Source of the DNA: a virus
DNA: 37,160 bases
IMG/VR virus record: IMGVR_UViG_3300044712_001182
Span: 1-37,160 of that record
Direction: 5' to 3' (one strand)
This document shows, in pieces, positions 15,207 to 24,134 of the stretch. How positions within the stretch are numbered: position 1 is the first letter of the stretch; each line of letters starts with the position of its first letter. The position numbers and the translations under genes are program-made. Below the pieces are notes generated by a model, which searched no databases, was not told the DNA's origin, and saw only the letters and a list, made by a program, of their open reading frames with translations.

Positions 15207-16214
15207 ATGGGCAATCGCTTTTTCTCAAAAGTGCAATACGGCAAGGAGTCTACACGTGGCACGGCTGTCGCTGCCACCAAGATCCTGCTGGGCAAAGTAC
15301 CTGCGGTCAATAGCGACCGTCAGCCGGTGTATCCAAGCGAGGACGTTGGCATTCGCGCCGATGCTGTGCGTGCCGTGGTGCATCAGTACCTGTACAACAA
15401 CACGCTGAGCACGGAGCATGGATATTTCCAGCAGCTTCCGGCGCTCTTCGGTTGCGGTTTGAAAGGCGGCGTTACTGCCAGTGAGGTGACGCCATCGCAG
15501 GGTGATTATCTGTGGACATTCACCCCGAGTTTGACTGCTGCGAACAACCCTGATTCATTGACCATCGAGCTGGGTGACGATGTGCAGGCGTTCGAGAGCG
15601 AGTACGCGATGTTCGAGCGCATCCGCATCAGCGGACAGGTTTCGCAGGGCATGGATGCCAGCCCGGTTAATGTGGAGGCGGATTTCTTCGGTCGCCAATT
15701 GACGCCGACCACGTTTACAGGTGCGTTGTCGCTTCCGACCGCTGAGCCGATCAATGCCAAGCTCTCGCGCTTCTACCTGGACACAGCCTGGAGCGGTGTC
15801 GGTGGAACCGAGAAGACCAATATCCTGCGCGGCTTCGATGTTGAAATCCTGACCGGTGTACATCCGAAATTCAGCGGATCCGGGAACAAGTATTTCAACA
15901 CACACGGCGAAGGTCTGATCATGGTGACTGCCAACTTCACCCTGGAAGGTAACAGCGATGCAGACAGCATCTTCGATGCACAGCAATCGCAGGCGCTGCA
16001 GGTGGTGCGTTTGAAGATTGCAGGCGCGACGATCGGGTCCGGAACACCTCACAGTCTCTCGATCGATGTCGGCGGAACATGGGAGTCTGTCAGCCCGCTG
16101 GGCGGTGAAGACCGCACAGATAACCTGCACACAGCAACGCTGCGCGGTTTCTACGATGCGACCGGTGCGAAGCTCCTGCAGGTGGCGGTGGTGACGAACA
16201 GCAACGCGTATTAG
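15207..16214 (+). CDS. Major tail (tube) protein
   Basis: 335 residues, beta-rich. Supporting segments: STRGTAVAATKILLGKVPAVNSDRQPVYPSED near the N-terminus, LTIELGDDVQAFESEYAMFERIRISGQVSQ, VNVEADFFGRQL and a final FYDATGAKLLQVAVVT. This pattern (a phage tail tube of the long type) and its place immediately before the frameshifted chaperone genes identify it. GAGGAG supports the start. It polymerises into the non-contractile tail. Confidence 0.82.
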   Translation: MGNRFFSKVQYGKESTRGTAVAATKILLGKVPAVNSDRQPVYPSEDVGIRADAVRAVVHQYLYNNTLSTEHGYFQQLPALFGCGLKGGVTASEVTPSQGDYLWTFTPSLTAANNPDSLTIELGDDVQAFESEYAMFERIRISGQVSQGMDASPVNVEADFFGRQLTPTTFTGALSLPTAEPINAKLSRFYLDTAWSGVGGTEKTNILRGFDVEILTGVHPKFSGSGNKYFNTHGEGLIMVTANFTLEGNSDADSIFDAQQSQALQVVRLKIAGATIGSGTPHSLSIDVGGTWESVSPLGGEDRTDNLHTATLRGFYDATGAKLLQVAVVTNSNAY

Positions 16215-16226
16215 AGAGCAAAGGTC

Positions 16227-16688
16227 ATGAAGATCAATATCCCGAAAGTTATCTTGTCAGTGCAATTGGGCGAGTATGCGCCTGAGCTGCAGGGAAAGGT
16301 CCTGCACGTATGGGTGAACATGCCCAAGGAAAAACTGCAGGAGTACGACGACCTGGTGACATCTGTACAGGAGCAATCGCTGGCAGAAGCGCAGAAGACA
16401 TTGACAGGCTCAGCATCGAGCGAAGACCAACCATCTGAAGGTGTCATGAAGATCTTCGACCAACTGAAAGCGGTGCTGAACAAGAAGCGTGACCGCAAAG
16501 CGGATTCCCTCGATGTGAAACTTTTGCAGTGGTACGCGGAGATGTGGAGCCAGGGACCTGAAGAAACACACTGGACCGTGGACGAGCTGCAGCAGTTGGA
16601 AGCGCAGGACCCGGCGTTCCTAAGCTGGTGTATCGCACGCTCCTGGGCGGAGCGTAACGAGCACGTGCAGCGCAAAAAAAAAGTTTGA
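16227..16688 (+). CDS. Tail assembly chaperone, G-like product
   Basis: 153 residues: a beta-rich N-terminus (PKVILSVQLGEYAPELQGKVLHVWVN) and a helical C-terminus ending QRKKKV. It lies between tail tube and tape measure, the fixed position of the chaperone pair. Translation of the final codons crosses nine A residues (16674-16682), where a -1 slip extends it into the downstream frame. The unshifted and shifted products together bind the tape measure during tail assembly. Confidence 0.85.
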   Translation: MKINIPKVILSVQLGEYAPELQGKVLHVWVNMPKEKLQEYDDLVTSVQEQSLAEAQKTLTGSASSEDQPSEGVMKIFDQLKAVLNKKRDRKADSLDVKLLQWYAEMWSQGPEETHWTVDELQQLEAQDPAFLSWCIARSWAERNEHVQRKKKV

Positions 16689-16713
16689 ATGATGCGCTGG
16701 ATTATGCAGCGCA
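16674..16713 (+). promoter_or_regulatory. Programmed -1 frameshift site
   Basis: The slippery A run is at 16674-16682 with heptamer A AAA AAA in the right phase. Ten bases later there is a perfect 7-bp hairpin, TGCGCTG 16693-16699 with CAGCGCA 16707-16713 and a seven-base loop, which can stimulate slippage. The 0-frame stop TGA lies within the spacer at 16686-16688. Confidence 0.82.
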
Positions 16714-16951
16714 AAAAGGGACCACGGCGCACGACAAGATCAAGGCGGTCGAGCTGGCAAAACTGATCAACCTGCAATGCGGCGGCGCGATCATCACGCC
16801 CTGGGATGTGGACCAGCTCGACGAAGAATGGATCGATGTGTTCAAAGGATTGTCGAAGCTGCCCTCCATGCGAGAAAATTACCAGGCGTTCAACAAGCGC
16901 CTGGCGCAGATCCGGGCGCAGCATCCGAACTATAGAAAGTATCTGACCTAA
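16682..16951 (+). CDS. Tail assembly chaperone, T-like extension read by -1 frameshift
   Basis: This 89-codon frame lies -1 relative to the upstream gene and has no convincing start of its own (only a TTG at 16685). It is joined to the G-like protein by slippage at A AAA AAA (16676-16682), giving a fusion of about 241 residues. Its sequence (KIKAVELAKLINLQCGGAIITPWDVDQLDEEWIDVF...) is typical of the T domain that contacts the tape measure. The stop overlaps the tape measure start (TAATG). Confidence 0.82.
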   Translation, partial: SLNDALDYAAQKGTTAHDKIKAVELAKLINLQCGGAIITPWDVDQLDEEWIDVFKGLSKLPSMRENYQAFNKRLAQIRAQHPNYRKYLT

Positions 16952-18636
16952 TGGCAAAGAGCATTCTCGACATTCTTATCAGGCTTGCAAAACAAGGTAA
17001 TGCAGATAAAGAGACCGTTAAGTCGCTGACTTCGGTCAAAACTGCTATGCTGGATACTGCCGCGATCGCAGGGACTCTTGTTGCGGCTGGCTTTGCTATT
17101 AAAAAGGGTTTCGACGCGACCGTGGGAGCACTGGTCAATTATGCAGATAAAGTGCGCAAGATACAGGATGCAACGGGAGCGACAGCAGAAGATTCTTCGA
17201 AGCTGATCCAGATCCTGGATGATCAGAAAGTCACTTTTGAGCAGCTTCAGACGGTGGTGGCAAAGAATGGCAAGACCTACGATTACACAATCGAAGGCGT
17301 TGCCAGGATGTCAGATGAATATCTGACACTTACTGATGCCGGCGAGCAGGCTTCGTTCATGCAGGAGCGCTTTGGAAAACAGTGGATCTCGTTCGTGCCA
17401 GTGATGAAGCAGGGCGGGCAGTCGATCAGGGATGCTTCAGACGCTGTAGACGAGAGCCTGGTGCTGACCGAGAAATCCATGATCCAGACCCGCATGTGGG
17501 AGATCCAGGTCGATAACGCAACTGACGCCTGGGATGGTTTCATGATGTCTCTGGGAAAAGCAGCGCTTGGCATCCTGGATGGCAGCACGGTAGAGATACA
17601 GAAGAACGCACAGGCGATCTTCTACCAGGCGAATGGATATAACTTCAACACCAACCAGGCTGGGCGTTATACAGACGCTCAGCGTGCCGCGTGGGAGCAA
17701 GCCAAGGCGCAGGCTGAGCAGGAATGGCTGAAAGCCAACGCGCTGGACAACAGTGCAGAGTCCACTGATGCTGCAGCTCAGAGCGCTGAAGAATATGCCG
17801 AAGCGTTGAAAGCGCAATCGAAGGCGAACACTGAGCTGCTGAGCCTGATCACGAACGTTGCCAGCGCCGAACAAAGCTATCAGCAGACCGCTGCGCAGCT
17901 GGCACAGGAACGCGTCCAGATCGAGCAGGAGCGCGCGGCAGCGCTCTCGGCTGGCTGGTGGGAAGGCTCGGAAAAGATCAAAGAATATGATGCGGCGTTG
18001 GCTGAAAATTCCGCGGCGATGGAAGAGGCGGCAGCCAAGCATCATGAAGCGATGGGCAAGATCCAATATGATCTACTGATCGCGAAGCTCTCTGTAGACG
18101 GATTGACAGAAGCTGAGTTCGGAATCGCACAACAGGCAGGCATCATGTTCGGCGTGTTCGATGAAGGCTCAGCCAAAGCGGCTGCCGACATGAACACCGT
18201 AGCGCAGGCCGTGGCGGAAGGAAAGCTGCGCCTGGAAGACATGCAGCGTGTTCTGGAGATGATGAAAAAAGGATATTCCTTCGATGTCGTGATGAACATC
18301 ATCCAGAACGTGGCAGCGGGCAATGTGGCGCCATCGCGCGAAGAAGCCCTGCGCAAAGCGGGACAAAATCCGGGATATGCGGAGGGCGGTATCGCATCCG
18401 GTCCGACATCGGGACACTGGGAGCTGCTGCACGGGACGGAAGCGATCATCCCGCTGCAGAATGGATCGGTGCCGGTGCAGATGAGCGCGCCATCGATGGC
18501 GGGCGGCGGCGATCAATACTATGTGACGCTGACGATCTCCTCGCCCATGACGATCCTGGATGAACAGAAAACGCGCAGTGTGCTGTTGCCGTATATCGTC
18601 GATGGTATCAAGCAGGTGAAGGCGCGAGGCATGTGA
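16951..18636 (+). CDS. Tail tape measure protein
   Basis: 561 residues. An N-terminal helical region with a hydrophobic segment (TAAIAGTLVAAGFAIKKGFDATVGAL) is followed by YADKVRKIQDATGATAEDSSKLIQILDD, the classic tape-measure start. A long Ala/Gln/Glu coiled coil (about 230-370) comes next, then a Gly/Pro tail (GYAEGGIASGPTSGHWELLHGTEAIIP). It sets tail length; at about 1.5 A per residue it predicts a short tail of roughly 80-85 nm. It overlaps both neighbours. Confidence 0.9.
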   Translation: MAKSILDILIRLAKQGNADKETVKSLTSVKTAMLDTAAIAGTLVAAGFAIKKGFDATVGALVNYADKVRKIQDATGATAEDSSKLIQILDDQKVTFEQLQTVVAKNGKTYDYTIEGVARMSDEYLTLTDAGEQASFMQERFGKQWISFVPVMKQGGQSIRDASDAVDESLVLTEKSMIQTRMWEIQVDNATDAWDGFMMSLGKAALGILDGSTVEIQKNAQAIFYQANGYNFNTNQAGRYTDAQRAAWEQAKAQAEQEWLKANALDNSAESTDAAAQSAEEYAEALKAQSKANTELLSLITNVASAEQSYQQTAAQLAQERVQIEQERAAALSAGWWEGSEKIKEYDAALAENSAAMEEAAAKHHEAMGKIQYDLLIAKLSVDGLTEAEFGIAQQAGIMFGVFDEGSAKAAADMNTVAQAVAEGKLRLEDMQRVLEMMKKGYSFDVVMNIIQNVAAGNVAPSREEALRKAGQNPGYAEGGIASGPTSGHWELLHGTEAIIPLQNGSVPVQMSAPSMAGGGDQYYVTLTISSPMTILDEQKTRSVLLPYIVDGIKQVKARGM

Positions 18637-20171
18637 TGACCGATCGACGCTACAGGATCAACAAATACGGCGATGGCAAGCTCTATGGAGCATCAGACAC
18701 GCGCGACGCGCTGGCGTGGGATATTTCGATCGACTGGGACGACAACGGTATATTCGACGCGAACGAAGCGAACCTGCTGGCGAGCGTGAATGTTCAGCGC
18801 GGGCGCACTCGATTGCTGCAGCCGATCGGACAGGGTTTTGAATCCATCCCAACGGGCAAAGCGGTGATCGCGCTGCGCAACGAAGATGGACGCTTCGATG
18901 GCTGGAACACGTCCAGCCCGTTGTATCCCAATGTGGGCTACGACAAGAACGTGCGCATCCGCGTGCGAGATCTGAATCAGACCAATGCCATCTATCCGTT
19001 ATTCAGCGGGACCATCACCGACGTTGTACCCGTAGGATACGGCGAGGATGCCAAGGTGATGATCCATATCAGCGACGGATTGGAGCTGCTGCGCAACACG
19101 GTCGCGCGCGTGGCGATCCAGCAGGACATCACTCCGGATGAAGCCATTGGCATGATCCTGGACAGCGTCAGCTGGCCCGCAGCCTGGGATAGATCTCTGG
19201 ACGTGTCTACAGAGACGATCCCATATTGGTGGGCATCGGGCGGAAAGCAGGCAATGAGCCAGATCGAAGACCTGGCGACGTCATTCCTCGGATACTTCTT
19301 TGCCGATGCGCAGGGGCGGGCGCGTTTCATCAAGCGCTCCAGCGTGAGCGGCGCCGTGGCGAGTTACGAGCAGACCTATTTGAGCAAGGACATCGGGAAC
19401 CCACAGCCTTACGACCTGCTCAGGAACATCACACGTGTCAAAGTACATCCGCGGACCGCATCCGCGACGACGACGATCTATACCCTGATCGGAACGCCGT
19501 ATGTGCTGCCTGGCGCTGCCAACTCGCAAAAGTTCTTTGCCAGCTACACATACAACAACGAATCGGTCCCGGCGCAAAACGTGGTGATCAGTCTCTTCCA
19601 GGCGAATACGCAATCGGACTTTTCGGGAACCGACCAGACCTCGAGCTGCGTGGCAACCCTGACCGATTTTGGCGATAGCGGATTGGTGGAGGTGGTGAAT
19701 AACAGCGCTGGGCTGGTGTACATCCGCGTCGAGCTGGATGGCAACGCGATCTATGAGCCGAACGTTTCAGACGTGACCTATCCCTCCGACATTTCGACGG
19801 TCCAGAAGCCGCGCGAGCTGGTGCTCGATCTGCCGTGGCAGCAGGACATCAACGTGGCGGTGGATATCTCGAACGTGCTGGGATCGTTCTACAGCGGGCT
19901 GCATCCAATGCCGAACGTAAAGCTGGAGAACCAGCCAGCGCTGCAGTTCCTTCCGGAGCTGTTCGATATCGTGACAGCAGACGTGCCTTATATCGGTCTG
20001 ACCGGCGTGAGTTTCCGTGTGGGTGGGATCGAGCATCAGACAGACTCTCAGTTCGAGAACTGCCAGAACGTGCAGACGCGTTTATTCCTGGAACCCTATG
20101 TTTCAGCCGACGACTTTATGCAGTGGGACACTGCCTCGGTGTGGGATACGGATACAGTGTTTGGCTACTAA
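18633..20171 (+). CDS. Tail tip / baseplate protein
   Basis: 512 residues, following the tape measure as distal tail and tail-tip proteins do. The N-terminal region (WDISIDWDDNGIFDANEANLL..VNVQRGRTRLLQPIGQGF...GKAVIALRNEDGRFDGWN) resembles beta-sandwich tail-hub proteins. The centre (VMIHISDGLELLRNT...DITPDEAIGMILDSVSWP) resembles a gp27-like hub, and the end is Trp/Asp-rich. The GTG at 18633 and the ATG at 18636 are equally possible starts, both overlapping the tape measure stop. Confidence 0.72.
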   Translation: MMTDRRYRINKYGDGKLYGASDTRDALAWDISIDWDDNGIFDANEANLLASVNVQRGRTRLLQPIGQGFESIPTGKAVIALRNEDGRFDGWNTSSPLYPNVGYDKNVRIRVRDLNQTNAIYPLFSGTITDVVPVGYGEDAKVMIHISDGLELLRNTVARVAIQQDITPDEAIGMILDSVSWPAAWDRSLDVSTETIPYWWASGGKQAMSQIEDLATSFLGYFFADAQGRARFIKRSSVSGAVASYEQTYLSKDIGNPQPYDLLRNITRVKVHPRTASATTTIYTLIGTPYVLPGAANSQKFFASYTYNNESVPAQNVVISLFQANTQSDFSGTDQTSSCVATLTDFGDSGLVEVVNNSAGLVYIRVELDGNAIYEPNVSDVTYPSDISTVQKPRELVLDLPWQQDINVAVDISNVLGSFYSGLHPMPNVKLENQPALQFLPELFDIVTADVPYIGLTGVSFRVGGIEHQTDSQFENCQNVQTRLFLEPYVSADDFMQWDTASVWDTDTVFGY

Positions 20172-20178
20172 AAGGTGA

Positions 20179-20793
20179 ATGATGAATTTCAAAAGTGTTG
20201 ACCGGATCATTTCAGCAAAGGACTATGGCGGATCTGCGCGCGCCTACATCCGCAAACAGCAGCAGGCATTGCATCGAGGACGCGGGATCGCTGTGACGAT
20301 CAAGGAGCTGGATGCAGAGCCAACCGGCTTGCCTGTGTATGCCAGGATCTGGCAGGGTCAATGGATCGCAGACTGTGAATGCAATGGCGCCTGTTTTGTG
20401 GACCCGGATGAACCGGTGTTCTTCTGCTTCAGCTGTGGGAACCGTGCCAACGATCACAAGCCGCGACCGGTGATCTTCCCTGCCACGCTGGAACGCCTGG
20501 AGATCGAGCGTTTGCTGTTGGAGCGCCCGGTGGATGACCTGGCAGGCTTGACCGATATGGAACGCGCTGGAATGGCAAAGCCGATGGTGTATGTGGAACT
20601 GGAGATCGATACTGTTTCACCAGACCCGGGCGGCGAAATGTTTCCAGCAGCTCCAAGAACGATCACGGTCCCACTCACACGCAGTTGGGAGCCGCGTCAA
20701 ACGATCGAAGATCTGCACAAAGAACAAGATAACGCGGTGAAAAAGTTCAAGCAGGATCTCGTAGACGGAAAGGCAAAGCGCAATGTCTTTTAA
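20179..20793 (+). CDS. Tail-associated protein with zinc-ribbon-like segment
   Basis: 204 residues, not assigned to a family. The centre holds five cysteines in DCECNGACFVDPDEPVFFCFSCGN (written here in two pieces: DCECNGACFVD, then FFCFSCGN), suggesting metal binding. The C-terminus is charged and helical (TIEDLHKEQDNAVKKFKQDLVDGKAKRNVF). AAGGTG supports the ATG. Lying between tail-tip and fibre genes, it is probably a virion or assembly protein. Its 3' end overlaps the next gene by 11 bases. Confidence 0.55.
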   Translation: MMNFKSVDRIISAKDYGGSARAYIRKQQQALHRGRGIAVTIKELDAEPTGLPVYARIWQGQWIADCECNGACFVDPDEPVFFCFSCGNRANDHKPRPVIFPATLERLEIERLLLERPVDDLAGLTDMERAGMAKPMVYVELEIDTVSPDPGGEMFPAAPRTITVPLTRSWEPRQTIEDLHKEQDNAVKKFKQDLVDGKAKRNVF

Positions 20794-21400
20794 CAATGCT
20801 TTCACGGCTGTGACAGGAGCTACCTACACGGCTGCCCAATACAACACTCACACGCGCGACAATCTCAACGCGATCTGGGTGTATACGACAGCCGGTGATA
20901 TCGCCTATGCCACCGGCGGGACCACGCTCAGCCGGCTGGCGATCGGCGCGAACAACACCACGGTCTTGATGCCTTCCTCGGGAGTACCATCCTGGAGTCA
21001 TTCACCGGCGATCAAGGGCGTGCTGCACGCCGAAGGATCTGTTTCATGGTCCACCGAAGTCAGCAAGACCGGCACAACGTTCACCGATATCACAAGCGCA
21101 ACGGTAGATGTTGTGATCACGCAGACCTGCACGATCCGGATGCATGCAGAGGGGCATTTTGCAAGTGGCACAGAAGGCAATCGCACGACCGTGCAGGGAG
21201 TGATCGGCGGGACGGCGGACGCATTAGGCGATGACACGAAGCCCTGGACAACCAATGGCGTCTATGTTCCGTATGGATATGTGTACAAACGGACTGGCGT
21301 GACCGCTGGAACGATCACCTGCAAAATGCAATACAAAGGCGGCGGCGGAACGGCGTATCACAACAGCGGAAGGATCCTGGTGGAGGCTTTCGTAGAATGA
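20783..21400 (+). CDS. Tail fibre-like protein
   Basis: 205 residues. The N-terminus (NNAFTAVTGATYTAAQYNTHTRDNLNAIW) is a helical anchor motif recurrent in phage fibre proteins. The rest is Thr/Gly/Val-rich beta structure with a final KGGGGTAYHNSGRILVEAFVE, like a trimeric fibre tip. It overlaps the upstream gene and a tiny membrane gene downstream. Confidence 0.66.
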   Translation: MSFNNAFTAVTGATYTAAQYNTHTRDNLNAIWVYTTAGDIAYATGGTTLSRLAIGANNTTVLMPSSGVPSWSHSPAIKGVLHAEGSVSWSTEVSKTGTTFTDITSATVDVVITQTCTIRMHAEGHFASGTEGNRTTVQGVIGGTADALGDDTKPWTTNGVYVPYGYVYKRTGVTAGTITCKMQYKGGGGTAYHNSGRILVEAFVE

Positions 21401-21528
21401 AAATAAAAAAGATAGCTGAGTTTGCATTCCGTTCCCTGATCTTCATCGGCTTGCTGTTGATGATCATATTCTTCTTGTTTTGGCTGCCGATCCTGGAGTG
21501 GTACTGCAAGTTCAAGGCATGGTGCTGA
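21397..21528 (+). CDS. 43-residue single-TM protein
   Basis: Starts in the stop of the fibre gene (ATGA) and ends one base before the next ATG. Basic N-terminus MKIKKIAEFAFRS, then one strong hydrophobic helix (about residues 14-33), and a short tail EWYCKFKAWC. The tight packing between two fibre genes supports it as a true gene. A small holin or fibre-linked membrane protein is possible. Confidence 0.6.
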   Translation: MKIKKIAEFAFRSLIFIGLLLMIIFFLFWLPILEWYCKFKAWC

Positions 21529-21529
21529 T

Positions 21530-22375
21530 ATGACGACTTTATCCAGCTTTTTCAAAACAGACCTGGTCGACGACCACGTGGCTGATGACGTTAACACGTT
21601 GATCGCCGCAGTATTGGCTGCGGAGTTTCGCAATGTGGAAACGATCTCAGCAACGAAGACGCTGACCGATGGAGACTGCCAGATGCAGCTCCTGACCGCC
21701 TCGGGCGCCAACCGGGATGTGAAGCTGCCTCCGGAAGCGGTTACCAATCATGTGCACATCATCTACAACAACGGCGCATCGAACAATCTGGTCGTGAAGG
21801 ATGATTCGGCGGCGACGACATTCGCCACGCTGGAGCCTGGTGAATGGTGCCTGGCGCTGCCGATCGGCGGGAGCGTGTGGAAGGTGATCGACAGCAATGC
21901 AGTTGGTATTACGCTGGCATCGATCGCAGAAACTTCCACCGGCACAGAAGCCAGCAAGGCAGTCACTCCGGACGGACTGGCAGGATCTGTTTATGGAACA
22001 CGCTATATCGCCTTGACCGTTGCTGACTCGAATACAACGCCATCCACCGGCGATGGACAGGCGCATGTGGTGATCCCTTCAGCGTTCAATGGATACGACG
22101 TCGTCAGCGTGCTGGGAGCTGTGACAACGGTCTCTTCGAGCGGCACGCCGACCTTTGCCCTGCGCAGGCTGCGCTCAGGGTCCGCGGTGGATGTTTTGAG
22201 CACGAACGTGACGATTGACGCCAACGAGTACACATCGGGAACGGCAGCCACGCCTCCGGTGATCAACACGTCGAACGACGATCTGCAGACCGGCGATATC
22301 CTGCTCTGCGACCTGGATACCGTTGGGACCGGCGCGAAGGGTCATCAGCTTCTGGTAGGAGTGCGGCTGCCATGA
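21530..22375 (+). CDS. Tail fibre-like structural protein
   Basis: 281 residues, beta-rich and acidic. An N-terminal helix (SSFFKTDLVDDHVADDVNTLIAAVLAAEFRNVETI) is followed by a repeat-poor beta region with GANRDVKLPPEAV..HVHIIYNN and EPGEWCLALPIGGSVWKVID, similar to fibre head-binding modules. The phrase TEASKAVTPDGLAGS is typical of phage fibre attachment points. The stop overlaps the next start (ATGA). Confidence 0.64.
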   Translation: MTTLSSFFKTDLVDDHVADDVNTLIAAVLAAEFRNVETISATKTLTDGDCQMQLLTASGANRDVKLPPEAVTNHVHIIYNNGASNNLVVKDDSAATTFATLEPGEWCLALPIGGSVWKVIDSNAVGITLASIAETSTGTEASKAVTPDGLAGSVYGTRYIALTVADSNTTPSTGDGQAHVVIPSAFNGYDVVSVLGAVTTVSSSGTPTFALRRLRSGSAVDVLSTNVTIDANEYTSGTAATPPVINTSNDDLQTGDILLCDLDTVGTGAKGHQLLVGVRLP

Positions 22376-22962
22376 CGATCATTGATTTCACTACATTCAC
22401 GGAAGTGGATGCGGGTGGAAAGCTCACGGTGATCGCCTCGAAGATCACCGCGGCGAACATGCTGCGCAACGAAGACTGTTATGTGTATCGGGATTTTGGG
22501 GCTAATTATTTCGACGGTCTCAAGATCACGTTCGAGATCTATATCAGCAGTACCGCTGCCGATCAGGGTATTGGAGGCTTGGGAATAACGCAAACGACTG
22601 TGAATGATCAGGCTGCATGGGCAACGCCTGACATCAGGATATATGCCTATAGCGTTACACCGCCAACATTGAACCTGGCGCGCGGATCCACCGCACAAGA
22701 TACGTCTGTTGGTCTCTCAGATAACACGATCTATTATTGCGTGCTTTCACGTGTTGCCGGGGGAGATGCAGTGACGCTTGATATTTACAGCGACGCAGCG
22801 CACACGACCCTGGTCGATTCTCTCTCGGTCTCTGGTTTTAGTACCAATAAATTCAGATACCTATACGGCATGGCGTCCTATAACTCTGGCGTATCCATAC
22901 GCTGGGATGGGTACGTTCAGAATCTGGATATCGGTAAGAAACCAGCGACGATCATTTTTTAG
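22372..22962 (+). CDS. Fibre-tip-like protein, possible lectin fold
   Basis: 196 residues, beta-rich, with FDGLKITFEIYISSTAADQG, YYCVLSRVAGGDAVTLDIYSDAAHTTLVDSLSVSG and SGVSIRWDGYVQNLDIGKK. The pattern (internal strand pairs and a final strand returning) resembles concanavalin/LamG-like sandwich domains. As the last large gene of the tail module it may be the receptor-binding tip. Fold assignment is by appearance only. Confidence 0.58.
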   Translation: MTIIDFTTFTEVDAGGKLTVIASKITAANMLRNEDCYVYRDFGANYFDGLKITFEIYISSTAADQGIGGLGITQTTVNDQAAWATPDIRIYAYSVTPPTLNLARGSTAQDTSVGLSDNTIYYCVLSRVAGGDAVTLDIYSDAAHTTLVDSLSVSGFSTNKFRYLYGMASYNSGVSIRWDGYVQNLDIGKKPATIIF

Positions 22963-22983
22963 GAAGGTGTTCCGGATATCAGC

Positions 22984-23112
22984 ATGAGCATCGAAGAGCT
23001 GCGAGCACGTGCACGACGTCGTGCCTTTTGGACGGAGTTCTTTTTTATCTTCTGGATATCCGTGTGCCTGGGCGGTTTTGTGGCGTTGTTGATCGTGATC
23101 TTCGGGGGATGA
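22984..23112 (+). CDS. 42-residue single-TM protein
   Basis: MSIEELRARARRR, a basic amphipathic N-terminus, precedes a long hydrophobic helix (about residues 15-40) ending IFGG. The gene sits at the end of the structural block. Shape and place would suit a small holin; nothing in the sequence proves it. AAGG lies 17 bases upstream, a weak ribosome binding site. Confidence 0.5.
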   Translation: MSIEELRARARRRAFWTEFFFIFWISVCLGGFVALLIVIFGG

Positions 23113-23167
23113 ACGGAATGCAGAAGGCTGAAGGCGGATGGATGAATGGGGAGTGTAGAATAACAGT

Positions 23168-23659
23168 ATGAGCGATCAACCAGAGCGAGATAGACTCTTT
23201 TCGTTTTTGACCAGGACGCGCTTCCTGCACATCGAGGACGCGCTCGAGCGCAGGAAGCTGCGCTTTTTTATGGGGGAGTTCGAACGTGGACATGGATCCA
23301 AACAGACGGCGTATGCCTTTGTGGACGTCGATGAGATGCGCGTGATCCTGCACGACCTGGCAGATGGTAAGCCGGTGGATTACAGCTCGTTCGCCGGTGG
23401 GAAGACCAATGCAGATCTGATCATCTCGCGCGTGGTAAAGATGCGCACGAAGGACGGGCAGGTGTGGATCCAGGTGCAGAACGGACCGGGAGTTCATCAG
23501 GGCGGCGTGGTGAAGCCGAACGGCAGACCGGCTGTAGAGATCTCGGTGCCAATGACGATCTTCGATGCGCGCAAGCTCGGGCATGCGTGCCTGGCGTATC
23601 TTCAGACTGCAGATGTCTTGTGCAAGATCCGCGACGCCGGTGTCGACAAGAACGGGTAA
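23168..23659 (+). CDS. Hypothetical protein ending the late region
   Basis: 163 residues, not recognised. Charged N-terminus (MSDQPERDRLFSFLTRTRFLHIEDALERRKLRFFMGEFERGHGSKQ), then a regular alpha/beta region (YAFVDVDEMRVILHDLADGK; ADLIISRVVKMRTKDGQVWIQVQNGPG). The phrase KQTAYAFVDVDEMRVILHDLA could be a nucleic-acid-binding fold. A 38-bp two-half-site element (23615-23652) lies inside its 3' end and another starts on its last base. It is convergent with the leftward gene at 23700. Confidence 0.62.
   Translation: MSDQPERDRLFSFLTRTRFLHIEDALERRKLRFFMGEFERGHGSKQTAYAFVDVDEMRVILHDLADGKPVDYSSFAGGKTNADLIISRVVKMRTKDGQVWIQVQNGPGVHQGGVVKPNGRPAVEISVPMTIFDARKLGHACLAYLQTADVLCKIRDAGVDKNG
23615..23652. promoter_or_regulatory. 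38-bp two-half-site element 5
   Basis: GTCTTGT at 23615-23621 and ACAAGAA at 23646-23652 with a 24-bp spacer, inside the 3' end of the preceding coding region. The inverted repeat is 6 of 7 bp. It is followed after 6 bp by the next copy. Confidence 0.65.
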
Positions 23660-23696
23660 TCTTGTTTGTGGCCCGCAGTGCCAGGCGTGACAAGAT
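23659..23696. promoter_or_regulatory. 38-bp two-half-site element 6
   Basis: ATCTTGT at 23659-23665 and ACAAGAT at 23690-23696 with a 24-bp spacer; perfect 7-bp inverted repeat. It fills the gap between two convergent genes (stops at 23659 and 23700), so it is not at a promoter. Confidence 0.75.
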
Positions 23697-23699
23697 TTA

Positions 23700-23927
23700 T
23701 TATTCTTCTTTTTTTATGAACAGGGTGGAGAAACTTGTGCTAGATGCTCGATCATCAGATGTCCAATCGACATAAGAAACGAATTTCCACTCATCCCTAC
23801 TTGTTTCTCGCAGGATATCGTCGATGATGGATTGCTCACGCAGGGTGCGGACGCGATAGACATCGTCGATATCTTTATAGGCATCGAGCACCATCGTGGA
23901 TACTTTGCTCTTCCGGGTTGTTGCCAT
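23700..23927 (-). CDS. Small acidic hypothetical protein, probably leaderless
   Basis: 75 residues starting MATTRKSKVSTM; not recognised. A helical charged middle (DAYKDIDDVYRVRTLREQSIIDDILRETSRDEW) is followed by KFVSYVDWTSDD. On the minus strand TATGAT lies 7 bases before the ATG, so the transcript would start at or next to the start codon and no ribosome binding site is visible. An upstream in-frame ATG (23939) overlaps that -10 box. It opens the leftward part of the regulatory region. Confidence 0.6.
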   Translation of the reverse strand: MATTRKSKVSTMVLDAYKDIDDVYRVRTLREQSIIDDILRETSRDEWKFVSYVDWTSDDRASSTSFSTLFIKKEE

Positions 23928-24134
23928 GGGCGGAATCATACCTCAATTCTTTCTCGAGACAGTTAAGCGCGTAGTCACTCAGGCTGATCGAGTTCTGTGG
24001 CTGCTGTTCGGCGTTCCGGGGCAGGCAGGGGCTGGACAGGGCTGGGCGCACAGAAGCGGCGGGGAACACGGGATGGCGAGGATGCGCGTGCATGGACACG
24101 TGCCCTGGTGACTACACTCCACAATCTTTTAAGG

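Noticed and set aside
16251-16288. ATCTTGT at the start of the tail chaperone gene
   Set aside because: No ACAAGA partner 31 bp downstream; single half-sites within genes are not counted. ATCTTGT-like boxes near 23732, 23798 and 24645 were rejected for the same reason.
23875-24111. Overlapping frames on both strands between 23927 and 24173
   Set aside because: No start signals, Pro/Gly/Arg-rich composition, and each covers promoter sequences for the flanking genes.
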